Shown: positions 26,371 to 34,866, counted from the stretch's first letter. The stretch is DNA of 64,000 nucleotides from Candidatus Caldarchaeum subterraneum (GCA_000270325.1 BA000048.1:999024-1063023); one strand, 5' to 3'. Translations and numbers: made by a program. The notes: a model not told the origin generated them from the sequence alone.

Positions 26371-27708
26371 ATGGATGAAGTGGTTGAAGACACAGTAAGA
26401 TACACTTACGGCACGTGGAGAAAGCAGAGAGGATGGAGGCCTCTTCACATAGTTGATGCCGAGGGATGCTACTTCACCGACGCATCGGGCAAAAAATATC
26501 TCGACTTCTCCTCTCAGCTGGTCTGCGTCAACCTCGGCCACCGTAACAGAAACGTTATCGAGGCTGTGAAAAACTATCTAGAGAAAACACCCTATCTCAT
26601 GCCAGCTTTCACATGCGAAGTCAGGGCGGAGCTTAGCAGGAAACTGGTGGAGATACTTCCCCCAGGGCTGAGAAAATTCTTCTACTCAACCTCTGGAACA
26701 GAGGCCAACGAGGCGGCCCTCAAGATAGCGCGTGTATTCACTGGTAGACACAAGATAATCGCCCGATACCGCTCCTATCACGGAGCCACTGCCGCCTCTC
26801 TCGCGGTCACCGGAGACATACGCCGCTGGTATGCCGAGGCAGTTGACGCCGTCCCAGGCGCGGTTTTTGCACCAGACCCCTACTGCTACCGTTGCCCACT
26901 CAAGCTGACCTATCCCGACTGTGGCGTGGCTTGTGCCGACTATGTCGACTACATGCTGAGCTATGACGGAAACGTGGCCGCGGTGATTGTGGAGCCTGTT
27001 GTGGGGACCAACGGTGTGATTGTGCCTCCGCCCGAGTATATGCCGAAGCTGCGTGAGATAACGCGGCGACACGGTGTTTTGCTTGTCGCTGACGAGGTCA
27101 TGAGTGGATGGGGCCGTACAGGTGAATGGTTCGCCGTCAACCACTGGAACGTCGAGCCAGACATCCTCACCACCGCGAAAGGCATCACCTCAGCATACCT
27201 CCCCCTCGGCCTCACAGCCACATCTGAGAAAATCAGCGAATACTTCGACGACCACTTTTTCCCACACGGCCACACCTACGAAGCGCATCCACTCACTCTT
27301 GCGGCGGCTGTGGCGGCGATAGACGAGTACAGGAGGCTGAACCTTATCGAACGGTCGAGGAGAATGGGCGAGTATCTCGGTAAGCGGTTGAAGGAGGTTG
27401 GTGACAGGCATCCATCGGTCGGTGAGGTGCGCGGCCTGGGGCTATTCTGGGCCGTTGACCTTACCAAGAACCAGAGAACAAGGGAGCCCTTCAACGTGCC
27501 GAAAGACAAGTACAGCGGCGCACCGCTCATGGTTGACCAAGTGGCCGCGGAGATGATGAAGCAGGGTGTCTTCGTCATGTCCTGGATAAACCACCTTGTG
27601 ATAGCGCCCCCGCTCATCGCCGAGAAGGAGGACATAGACAAAGGCGTCGAGGCCCTTGACAGCGCCCTAAAAGTCGCTGATGAAAAAACCGAGAAAAACA
27701 CCCCATAA
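26371..27708 (+). CDS. Class III aminotransferase with Cys4 motif
   Basis: PLP-dependent omega-aminotransferase (445 residues) resembling beta-alanine/taurine/4-aminobutyrate transaminases. PLP contacts: STSGTEANEAALKIA, YRSYHGATAAS, ADEVMSGWGRTG and Schiff-base Lys270 in TTAKGITSAYLP. It carries four cysteines spaced C172-x2-C175-x8-C184-x3-C188, shared with the aminotransferase near 29.3 kb and possibly a metal site. A TATA-like element (AGCTTTAAT) is centred 31 bases before the ATG. Diverges from the CoxL-like gene. Confidence 0.88.
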   Translation: MDEVVEDTVRYTYGTWRKQRGWRPLHIVDAEGCYFTDASGKKYLDFSSQLVCVNLGHRNRNVIEAVKNYLEKTPYLMPAFTCEVRAELSRKLVEILPPGLRKFFYSTSGTEANEAALKIARVFTGRHKIIARYRSYHGATAASLAVTGDIRRWYAEAVDAVPGAVFAPDPYCYRCPLKLTYPDCGVACADYVDYMLSYDGNVAAVIVEPVVGTNGVIVPPPEYMPKLREITRRHGVLLVADEVMSGWGRTGEWFAVNHWNVEPDILTTAKGITSAYLPLGLTATSEKISEYFDDHFFPHGHTYEAHPLTLAAAVAAIDEYRRLNLIERSRRMGEYLGKRLKEVGDRHPSVGEVRGLGLFWAVDLTKNQRTREPFNVPKDKYSGAPLMVDQVAAEMMKQGVFVMSWINHLVIAPPLIAEKEDIDKGVEALDSALKVADEKTEKNTP

Positions 27709-27812
27709 ACCGAGAAGAACCAGGTAAAAGCTTCTCCAGTCCCGAAACATCTTTTAAACGGTTTTCTAGCTTAGCGACCATGCCGTTGCGTTTGTGAGCC
27801 TCGGAACTGGCC

Positions 27813-27833
27813 GCCGCCTTTTATACATGCGGC
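27813..27833 (+). promoter_or_regulatory. Inverted repeat enclosing a TATA-like element
   Basis: GCCGC and GCGGC flank an 11-base spacer, CTTTTATACAT, that itself looks like a TATA box. It lies about 120 bases before the next aminotransferase start. Such a layout could be an operator covering a promoter. A second TATA-like box (AGGATAAAT at 27910-27918) is nearer the gene. Confidence 0.35.
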
Positions 27834-27952
27834 GTAGTAAACTCGCTAACGGGGTTTTCTGCAGTTTTTAACTGTTTTACGGTGGATTTTTTATTTTCCT
27901 GGCAAAAAAAGGATAAATCTGGCAGAAAACTACAGAGGCCAGTGATAGGACC

Positions 27953-29293
27953 ATGATGAACTCACTCCTACAAAGAAAATCCACAAAGTCGGAGACACTG
28001 TTGAATGAGGCGAAGAAGATTATCCCAACCGGCGCGTCTTCGGTTATGAGAACCCGGATACCCAACCCGGTGTTCGTTGTCCGGGGAAGCGGGTCACGTG
28101 TCTGGGATGTCGACGGCAACGAGTACATCGATTATCTGCTGGGCTTCGGCTCGCTGATAAACGGCCACTGTCATCCGCGTATTGTTGAGGCTGTGAAGAG
28201 GCAGGCGGAGGAGCTTTTGATGAGCGGTACGCCGGTTGAGCTGGAGATGGAGGTTGCGTCGAGGATTCAGCGGGTCGTCCCCAACGCGGAGATGGTTCTC
28301 TTCGCGTCAACGGGCACCGAGGCCACTATGGAGGCCATCAGGATTGCGAGAGCTGTGACGGGTAAGACAAAGATTATCAAGTTCGAGGGCTCCTACCACG
28401 GCCACCACGACTACGTGCTTTGGAGCGTCGAGTCATCCAACCCAGGCCTCGAGATATCGCCCTTCCGCATCCCCTACTATCCAGGCATACCCGAGTCCGT
28501 CGGCAAAACCGTCACCATAGCACCGTGGAACAACCTCGAGGCGCTTCGGAAAATAGTCCGCAGAAACCGCAGCAACCTTGCAGCAATCATCGCCGAGCCA
28601 GTCATGGCGAACAACGGCGTAATCCTACCCAAGCCAGGGTTCCTCAAAGCCTTGAAAGAACTGGCTGAGGAATCCGATGCTCTGTTGATATTTGACGAGG
28701 TGATTACAGGGTTTAGGCTTGCCCCCGGTGGGGCTCAGGAATACTTCGGCGTCAAACCCGATTTGGCCACATTCGGCAAAGCATTGGGAGGAGGCGTGCC
28801 AATAGCCGCGGTCACAGGACGCAGAGACATCCTCGAAAACATCGGGCCTGGAAAGATAGGGTTCGGCGGAACATACAACGCTCATCCCCTCAGCCTCGCA
28901 GGCGCCTTAGCCAACCTCGACATCTTACTCGGAAACGGCGGCGAAGCCTACCAACGTCTCCACTCAACAGGCGAGAAGCTCATCAAAGGGCTTCGACAGG
29001 CCATAGAAGACACGGGTGTAGAAGCGATAGTGCAGGGCCTGGGCCCATTGTTCCAAATATACTTCACCAACCTACCCGAAATATCGTCCTATAGAGAGAA
29101 GCTGCAGACAAACTCGGCGGCATACACCGCTTGGGCCCTTAAGATGTTTGAAAAAGGTGTCTACATATACGCTGATGATGGTGAGAGAATCGTGTTGTCA
29201 ACTCAGCACACGGACGAGGATGTGGAGCTGACAGTCGCTGCTGCTGAGGAGGCTTTCAGAGAAGTGAAGAAACAGCTTAGCTTGGCTGCTTAG
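27953..29293 (+). CDS. Class III aminotransferase (GSA aminomutase-like)
   Basis: 446-residue PLP enzyme close in layout to glutamate-1-semialdehyde 2,1-aminomutase: STGTEATMEAIRIARA, FEGSYHGHHDY, FDEVITGFR and Schiff-base Lys276 in TFGKALGGGVP. It could supply 5-aminolevulinate, but there is no other haem gene nearby and the setting among aminotransferases suggests a catabolic role. Starts ATGATG. The 3' end overlaps the convergent aminotransferase by 17 bases. Confidence 0.86.
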   Translation: MMNSLLQRKSTKSETLLNEAKKIIPTGASSVMRTRIPNPVFVVRGSGSRVWDVDGNEYIDYLLGFGSLINGHCHPRIVEAVKRQAEELLMSGTPVELEMEVASRIQRVVPNAEMVLFASTGTEATMEAIRIARAVTGKTKIIKFEGSYHGHHDYVLWSVESSNPGLEISPFRIPYYPGIPESVGKTVTIAPWNNLEALRKIVRRNRSNLAAIIAEPVMANNGVILPKPGFLKALKELAEESDALLIFDEVITGFRLAPGGAQEYFGVKPDLATFGKALGGGVPIAAVTGRRDILENIGPGKIGFGGTYNAHPLSLAGALANLDILLGNGGEAYQRLHSTGEKLIKGLRQAIEDTGVEAIVQGLGPLFQIYFTNLPEISSYREKLQTNSAAYTAWALKMFEKGVYIYADDGERIVLSTQHTDEDVELTVAAAEEAFREVKKQLSLAA

Positions 29294-30578
29294 AAACCTC
29301 TTTCAGACATTCTTCAACCATGTCGAGGCCTTTTTCCAGCAGCTCCTCTTGTATGGTCAACGGTGGATGAAGCCTCACCACGTTTGAGTATAGCCCTGCT
29401 TTGAGCAGAAGGAGGCCACGGCGGCGCGCATGCTCAAGCACCATAGATGTCTCCTTTACGGCGGGCTCCTTGCTCCTCCTATCTTTCACCAGCTCAAAAG
29501 CCCTCATCACACCAAGGCCCCTCACATCACCCACCAGCTCAAACCTCTCAAAAAACTCCCCAAGCCTCCTAGCCATCAACTCACCGAGACGCATAGCCCT
29601 AGCAGCCATGTTGTCACGTTTCATAATCTCGAAGACCTTCACAGCGGCCGCGCATGCGACAGGGTTGCCTCCGAAGGTTGACCCCAGCGAGCCAGGCGGC
29701 ATTTTATCCATCAGCGAAGCTTTTCCAGCAACCGCTGACAAGGGGAGGCCGTTGGCAAGTGCTTTCCCCACGGTCACGAGGTCGGGCGCCACACCGCTGT
29801 GCTCAATCGCGTAAAAGCGGCCTGTTCTGCAAAAACCTGTCTGAACCTCGTCATCAATAAACACTATGCCATGCTCGTCGCAAACGCTGCGCAGCTCTCT
29901 CAGATACTCTGGCGGAGCTGGCACAAACCCGCCCTCGCCCTGAATAGGCTCGATGATGAAACAGGCTATCTTATGTGGTGGAACCCTTGTCTTGAAGAAA
30001 TGTTTTTTGATGTAGTCCATGCATTCGAGGCCGCAGCCGGGGTAGCTCTGTCCAAACGGGCAGCGATAGCAGTAGGGAAATGGCGCATGCTCAACGGCGG
30101 GTGGAAAAGGCTCGAAATCAACCTTGTAGGGCTCATACTTGCCCGTCAAAGCCATGGCGAGATATGTGCGGCCGTGGAAAGAATTCTCGAAGGAGACGGC
30201 GTACGGTCTCTTGGTTACGTGGCGGGCTATTTTTACAGCGTTTTCAACAGCCTCGGCGCCGCTGTTAAACAAGACACCACGCTTCTCAAAATCTCCGGGA
30301 ACAGTTTCGACAAGCTTCTCAACAACCTCCACATAGCCCGGATAATTGGCCACCATGAAACAGAGATGCCATAAATTCTTCAACGCTTTCTCAACCGCTT
30401 CACCTATCTCAGTGTTACCGTGTCCAAGGTTAATCACACCTATTCCCGAGGTGAAGTCGATGTAGTGGTTGCCCTCGGAGTCGATGAGCAGGGCGTTCTC
30501 CCCTCGCGTAATGGTTATCGGATGAACAAGCGCGACCCCAGGTGAAACCAGCCGCCTAAGCTCCAGAAACCTATCCAT
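29277..30578 (-). CDS. Class III aminotransferase, 4-aminobutyrate type, with Cys4 motif
   Basis: 433-residue PLP enzyme of the GabT/ornithine-aminotransferase type. PLP contacts: FNSGAEAVENAVKIAR, FENSFHGRTY, IDDEVQTGFCRTG and Schiff-base Lys272 in TVGKALANGLP. Cysteines C170-x2-C173-x8-C182-x3-C186 (YCYRCPFG..CGLEC) repeat the pattern of the enzyme at 26.4 kb. The ATG gives the family N-terminus; upstream in-frame sequence looks non-coding and overlaps the divergent MBL gene. Confidence 0.9.
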   Translation of the reverse strand: MDRFLELRRLVSPGVALVHPITITRGENALLIDSEGNHYIDFTSGIGVINLGHGNTEIGEAVEKALKNLWHLCFMVANYPGYVEVVEKLVETVPGDFEKRGVLFNSGAEAVENAVKIARHVTKRPYAVSFENSFHGRTYLAMALTGKYEPYKVDFEPFPPAVEHAPFPYCYRCPFGQSYPGCGLECMDYIKKHFFKTRVPPHKIACFIIEPIQGEGGFVPAPPEYLRELRSVCDEHGIVFIDDEVQTGFCRTGRFYAIEHSGVAPDLVTVGKALANGLPLSAVAGKASLMDKMPPGSLGSTFGGNPVACAAAVKVFEIMKRDNMAARAMRLGELMARRLGEFFERFELVGDVRGLGVMRAFELVKDRRSKEPAVKETSMVLEHARRRGLLLLKAGLYSNVVRLHPPLTIQEELLEKGLDMVEECLKEVSKQPS

Positions 30579-30666
30579 ACCCGAGAATATTCTCTGGTCT
30601 GAAAAAAGGGTTTCTAAACATGCCGCCTCGTGGTTTAAAACACACCTCCACCCCTGTCTATACGAG

Positions 30667-31635
30667 TTGACGGAGACCTGGGAACTGTCTGACGGCGTAG
30701 AAGTTGTCGAGCTGGACGAGGCTGTTGATTTACCCGTCCGATGCTTTCTGCTCAAAGAAGATGAAAAAAGAATACTTGTTGACACAGGATACGGCGAAAC
30801 TGTGCCCCAGCTTCTAAGCATTCTGGAAAAACGCAACCTTTCAAGCATAATCCTGACGCATCTTCACATAGACCACTCGGGCGGGGCCCTGGCCGTGAAA
30901 AAAGCCAAAAACATTCCAATCATCTACCACAAGCTCGAGCTGGAGACCTTGAACCAAGCAGTCAACCTAGACAAAAGCATCCACAGAATGTTCACAGACG
31001 GTTCAGTTGATTTCCTCCAAGAGGCTTTGCACGTGCTCAAGGTTCTGCCGCCTCCAGACCTTTTCGCTGAAGACGGCATGGCGATGTCCATGTGGCGGCT
31101 TATGCACACTCCAGGTCACACTCCGGGACACATCATCCTCGTGGGCGAGAACCACGCACTCACCGGAGACCTCATACTTGTCAAAGAAACAAGCAACGTC
31201 GCCTACGTTCCCCTGCCCGGCTACCATCCTCTAAGAAACTATCTCGAAAGCCTCGTAAAAGTGGCGTCGCTAAATGTGGAGATGCTTGTTCCCTCACATG
31301 GGCCCTTGATAATGGACCCGATGCCTAGGGTAAGGGAGATTTTCAGCCATCATCGTGAGAGGCTTAGGCAGGCGGCGTCGGCGCTGGAGAAAGGCCGCTT
31401 ATCGCTGAGAGAAGTAGCCGAGGAAATCAGGTGGTCGAAGGGAAGCTTCTCCTCGCTCACACCACTGGATAAATGGCTCGCCCTACTCGAGACAATCTCC
31501 CACCTCGACTTCCTCGCAGAAACAGGCTACGCCATCTCCGGAAACAACCTCACATACATGCTAAGCAACAACCCCGACTGGCGAAACGTGGAGCAAAAGC
31601 TCACACAACTCTCAAACGGCATATACCGGCCCTAA
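30667..31635 (+). CDS. MBL-fold hydrolase with C-terminal winged-helix-like domain
   Basis: Metallo-beta-lactamase fold protein of the LACTB2/glyoxalase II type. Zn motif THLHIDHSG (about 63-71), later ligands in TPGHTPGH, TGDLI and PSHGP. The C-terminal 90 residues (REIFSHHRERLRQAASALEKG onward) resemble the helical domain seen in LACTB2-like proteins. TTG start placed by a TATA-like GTTTAAAA 29 bases upstream. It closes the catabolic-looking block; the substrate is unknown. Confidence 0.85.
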   Translation: MTETWELSDGVEVVELDEAVDLPVRCFLLKEDEKRILVDTGYGETVPQLLSILEKRNLSSIILTHLHIDHSGGALAVKKAKNIPIIYHKLELETLNQAVNLDKSIHRMFTDGSVDFLQEALHVLKVLPPPDLFAEDGMAMSMWRLMHTPGHTPGHIILVGENHALTGDLILVKETSNVAYVPLPGYHPLRNYLESLVKVASLNVEMLVPSHGPLIMDPMPRVREIFSHHRERLRQAASALEKGRLSLREVAEEIRWSKGSFSSLTPLDKWLALLETISHLDFLAETGYAISGNNLTYMLSNNPDWRNVEQKLTQLSNGIYRP

Positions 31636-31725
31636 GCAAGCCAAAACCTCCACAAATCCAGCACAAGGCAAAACCAGAATAAGATACACGTGAAAGAGAA
31701 TTAGGTCACAAAACAAATCTCCAAA

Positions 31726-31734
31726 AAATTATAT
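31726..31734 (+). promoter_or_regulatory. TATA box of GHKL/STAS-like pair
   Basis: AAATTATAT within an A-rich run, about 35 bases before the ATG at 31765. It predicts a short leader and marks an AT-rich transcription unit. Confidence 0.5.
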
Positions 31735-31764
31735 CACAGTTAATCTACTACTTTGGTTATCGGA

Positions 31765-32565
31765 ATGGAATTAGTGAAGTGCTACGTAAAATTTTGTCAA
31801 CACAGACAACATATTGAAACTTCTTCAGAGCTAGATTTAACCGATGAAATCTTCATTTACCCATCGACATTCACACCTTTACTAGCTTATCTTCTTGCCT
31901 TAGACTCTGATAAGATACCCATAAAGTGGCCTAAAGATGAGTCTGTAAAAAATTACATGCTGACGATTCTAAGAAGTGCAAAGACTGGAAAAAAGGGCGC
32001 CACCTACATACCCTTTATCCCCCTTCCAAAAGAGAAAACACAGGCTGATAAAATTTTAACAGAGTTCTGGCGGCTTGTAGGTGAGGACGAATTCATAAAA
32101 AATAACTACTCCTCACTTAACTATGTCTTAGGCGAGTTTGTATCAAACATTTACGAACATTCAGAGTTTACAAACGCTTATATCATGGCCCAGAAATATT
32201 CGAGTAAGGGGTTTGTGGAACTTTGTGTCGTTGATGATGGAATAACCATACCCGGCTCGTTCAACAAGCATGGATATAACTACAATGATAATGAACATGC
32301 ACAAGCTATACGAGATGCGATTAATGGTAAATCTACAAAGGGGCCTGATAGAGGCTTTGGGCTCGGGACCTCGGCAAACATAATTTATAAAGGCTTTAAG
32401 GGGGAGATACTAGTGGTCTCCTGCCTTGGAGCAGTTGGCATTAGTCAGAAAGGTATGCAACCTTATATTCTTCGAGAAAGCATGCGATATAACGGCACTC
32501 TAATAGCTGTTAGGGTTCCATTAATCACTGAAAAGGTTGATCTTTATGCTTATATCGAGCAGTAG
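31765..32565 (+). CDS. GHKL (histidine kinase-like) ATPase domain protein
   Basis: A 266-residue protein with a lone GHKL ATPase fold in its C-terminal half: N-box LGEFVSNIYEHS (E124, N128, H132), G1 box VVDDGITIPGSF (D157-D158), and G2 box DRGFGLGTSANII (194-206). The N-terminal 95 residues match nothing I recognise, and there is no phospho-acceptor His domain. This is the architecture of anti-sigma-type kinases (RsbW/SpoIIAB) or stand-alone ATPases. Codons are more AT-rich than the neighbours. An in-frame TTG lies 12 bases upstream. Pairs with the STAS-like gene 13 bases downstream. Confidence 0.82.
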   Translation: MELVKCYVKFCQHRQHIETSSELDLTDEIFIYPSTFTPLLAYLLALDSDKIPIKWPKDESVKNYMLTILRSAKTGKKGATYIPFIPLPKEKTQADKILTEFWRLVGEDEFIKNNYSSLNYVLGEFVSNIYEHSEFTNAYIMAQKYSSKGFVELCVVDDGITIPGSFNKHGYNYNDNEHAQAIRDAINGKSTKGPDRGFGLGTSANIIYKGFKGEILVVSCLGAVGISQKGMQPYILRESMRYNGTLIAVRVPLITEKVDLYAYIEQ

Positions 32566-32578
32566 TAAAGGAGATGGC

Positions 32579-32887
32579 ATGAGGCTGAAGGTTGCCGAGG
32601 TTTTGTCAGAGAACCTCATTCTACGCGACACAGCGAATATGTTGTTTGACATGGTTGAGAAGAATGATGAAAAGGAGGTGGTCTTAGACTTTGAGGGAGT
32701 GAGGAGTATCAGCAGATCTTTTGCGCATCAGTATGTTCTGAGGAGAAAGTCATCACCAAAGACAATAAAAGAGGAAAATGTGCCTGAAGAAGTGCTGAAA
32801 ATGTTCAGAATAGTTTCGGAGAGACGCCAGCCAAGGCATGAGCTTCCCCCAGCCAATCAACCCATTCTGCTTGAACCACAAGCATAA
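32579..32887 (+). CDS. STAS-like domain protein (DUF4325 type)
   Basis: A 102-residue protein reading KEVVLDFEGVRSISRSFAHQYV in its core, which matches the STAS-like DUF4325 family (beta strand, then the loop around the Ser usually phosphorylated in STAS anti-anti-sigma factors). A clear Shine-Dalgarno-like AAAGGAGA precedes the ATG, unlike the leaderless genes around it. Encoded just after a GHKL ATPase, as in bacterial partner-switch pairs. Archaea lack sigma factors, so the regulated target is unknown. Confidence 0.75.
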   Translation: MRLKVAEVLSENLILRDTANMLFDMVEKNDEKEVVLDFEGVRSISRSFAHQYVLRRKSSPKTIKEENVPEEVLKMFRIVSERRQPRHELPPANQPILLEPQA

Positions 32888-32993
32888 ATGATGTCTTCTA
32901 GCAAACCTTAAAATTTTCTAAATACAGGCTGGTGGGTTAACTCGAAATCCTCCCCTGTGATAATACTAGGTTAAGAGAAATAACTATTGAGAT

Positions 32994-33003
32994 GTTTAAG
33001 TTT
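32994..33003 (+). promoter_or_regulatory. TATA-like element of C/D sRNA candidate
   Basis: GTTTAAGTTT, centred about 31 bases before the first base of the predicted C/D RNA terminal stem. Confidence 0.35.
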
Positions 33004-33029
33004 AAGAACACGCTGGAGAATTTATGTAT

Positions 33030-33087
33030 CTGCTATGATGAGTCTGACCAGTCTGATCTGGTGACTGGGATCTTGAGCTCTGAGCAG
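33030..33087 (+). ncRNA. Candidate C/D box methylation-guide sRNA
   Basis: Elements occur in the right order and spacing: terminal stem CTGC (33030-33033), perfect C box ATGATGA (33035-33041), 11-base guide, D' box CTGA (33053-33056), 4-base spacer, degenerate C' box GTGACTG (33061-33067), 12-base guide, D box CTGA (33080-33083), closing stem GCAG (33084-33087). Archaeal C/D sRNAs are 50-60 bases with just this layout. By the N+5 rule the guides would direct 2'-O-methylation within ACUGGUCAGAC and AGCUCAAGAUCC. The target RNA was not identified. Confidence 0.68.
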
Positions 33088-33126
33088 CCCGTATAACGTA
33101 ATATCTGGCTTTTCATCTTGTTGGTT

Positions 33127-33600
33127 ATGCTTGTTGAGCAGGTTGTGGCGACGCTGGTTGCGTCTGTTGTTTTTGGCTTGGTTGTTGTGTTTTTGAGGTT
33201 TGTTCTCCGCGCCAAGTTTAGGCAGGAGCATCGCAAGGTTCTCTATGTTGCGTTGATATTGGTCGCGGGTGTCTACGTCGGCTACGTCGGCTATGTTTGG
33301 CGGCTTCTCGAGTTTGTAGTCGGTGTTCTCGCCACAGCCGGTGCTCTCGGTTTGTTGTTCGCCCTAGCCCTCGTCCCCTACGTCAGCGACGTCTTCGCCA
33401 GCATCTCAATCGCCCTCGACCCATACATCAACATCGGCGCCGACATAGAAATTGATGGAAAACGCGGAAAAGTCATTGAGATATCTTTGACGAGGACGGT
33501 TATCTCGGGTGATGAGTGCTTGATTGTGGTGCCTAACAAGAGGCTTAGGGACTCGGTTGTGGTGGTTTATTCGACGAAGTCTATTCAGAAGCTGTTTTAA
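33127..33600 (+). CDS. Small MscS-type mechanosensitive channel
   Basis: About 157 residues: two or three N-terminal membrane helices, then the pore-lining and beta domain of MscS, with the typical string ALDPYINIGADIEIDGKRGKV followed by VIVPNKRLRDS-like ending (seen: CLIVVPNKRLRDSVVV). It is a minimal version, lacking the large cytoplasmic alpha-beta domain. ATG is 25 bases from a TATA-like GTAATATCT. Its stop overlaps by four bases the stop of the convergent threonine synthase. Confidence 0.85.
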   Translation: MLVEQVVATLVASVVFGLVVVFLRFVLRAKFRQEHRKVLYVALILVAGVYVGYVGYVWRLLEFVVGVLATAGALGLLFALALVPYVSDVFASISIALDPYINIGADIEIDGKRGKVIEISLTRTVISGDECLIVVPNKRLRDSVVVVYSTKSIQKLF

Positions 33601-34833
33601 TGGGATAGGGGTTGGTTGGTTTGGAGGGTTTCGAGGATTTTGTCGAGGCGTGCGGGGACGACGTAGGCGGGGCCGCTGACCTGTTCAACAACCTCGTCAA
33701 CCTTGAAGCCCGCACCCGTCACGCAGCAGACAACCTCGTCACCCGCGTCAATCACACCGTTCTCCCTCATCTGCTTCACCGCCGCAACCGTGATGGCTCC
33801 ACCGGGCTCGGCGAAAATCCCCGTATACTTGGCGAGAAGCTTCACCGCCTCAACCGTTTCGTCGTCGGAGACTTTCTGACAGGTGCCTCCTGTTTTACGA
33901 GCAACGTTCAGGGCATATATTCCGTCGCCGGGGTTGCCGATTGCGAGGCTCTTCACAAGGGTCTCGGGTTTCCTCACTGGTGTAACATCCTCCGCACCTT
34001 TCTCAAACGCAGTTGATATCGGTGAGCATCCTATGGGCTGAACTCCGTGGAAAACGGTGTCGGCGTCAGATATAGCGCCGAATGTCTCGAACTCGTGCAG
34101 ACCTTTGTAGAGTGCTCCGAAGAGGGCGCCGCTGGCCATGGGGACCACGATGTGCTGGGGGGCGCGCCAGCCAAGGGCCTCCACCGTCTCGAACATCATG
34201 GTCTTGGAGCCTTCTACGTAGAAGGGTCGTAGGTTGACGTTGACTATTCCGACCTCTGCTGTGTCGACGAGGAGGTATGCGAGGCGGTTAACGTCGTCGT
34301 ATGTGCCGTCGACGAGGATGACTTTTCCGCCATATATCGAGGCTTGCCGCACCTTCGGGAGCTCGACTGTGTCGGGCATGAGGACGAAGCCTGTCAACCC
34401 GGCTGCTACAGCGTGAGCGACTGTGGCTGAGGCGAGGTTGCCTGTTGAAGCACATCCAACAATCCTGAGGCCAAACTCCCGAGCCTTCGAGACAGCAACC
34501 GACGCAGGCCTGTCTTTGAATGAGAAGGAGGGGTTTGTTGTGTCGTTTTTGATGTAGAGGTTGCGGACGCCTATCACTCTTCCTAGCTCACGTGCATGAA
34601 CTAAGGCTGTGCCGCCTGCGCCGATGTCGACCCGATGCCTCTCTTCCACAGGAAGCAGCTCTGCATAGCGCCAAACACCGCGGACATAGCTATTGGCTAT
34701 TCTGCTCCGCAGACCATCAGCTACCTCTTCATAGACGACGTCAAGGGCCCCGAGACACTTGTCGCAAACGTTCCTCAGCTCGTTGGGATATTCTGAACCA
34801 CAGTTTCTACATACGAGCTTTAGCTCCGACCAC
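33597..34833 (-). CDS. thrC: Threonine synthase with zinc ribbon, start apparently frameshifted
   Basis: PLP-dependent conversion of O-phosphohomoserine to threonine. PLP Lys lies in NPSFSFKDRPA, with ASTGNLASA, MASGALFGALYKG and EPGGAITVAAV. An in-frame N-terminal zinc ribbon (LVCRNCG and VCDKC, C-x2-C pairs) and LLPVEERHRVDIGAGGTAL are encoded from 34829, but that frame has no ATG, GTG or TTG start before 34649. A GTG at 34833 sits 28 bases from a TATA box and would read MSELKLVCRNCG if one G of the GTGG were absent. The intact frame from GTG 34649 gives 350 residues without the ribbon. Confidence 0.9.
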
Positions 34834-34855
34834 CTTGTCCGAAAGGTTTTCTTCC

Positions 34856-34866
34856 AATTTAAAAAC
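34856..34866 (-). promoter_or_regulatory. TATA box of threonine synthase gene
   Basis: Minus strand GTTTTTAAATT, centred 28 bases before the GTG at 34833; lies in the 3' end and downstream flank of the GGR-like gene. Confidence 0.5.

Noticed and set aside
27953-29293. Haem-pathway hemL
   Set aside because: Sequence is GSA aminomutase-like, but there are two such paralogues in the window and no haem genes nearby, so a symbol is not justified.
30579-30848. 90-residue N-terminal extension of the 4-aminobutyrate-type aminotransferase
   Set aside because: The frame is open, but it is Ser/Arg-rich, antisense to the MBL gene start, and the family N-terminus begins at the ATG of 30578.
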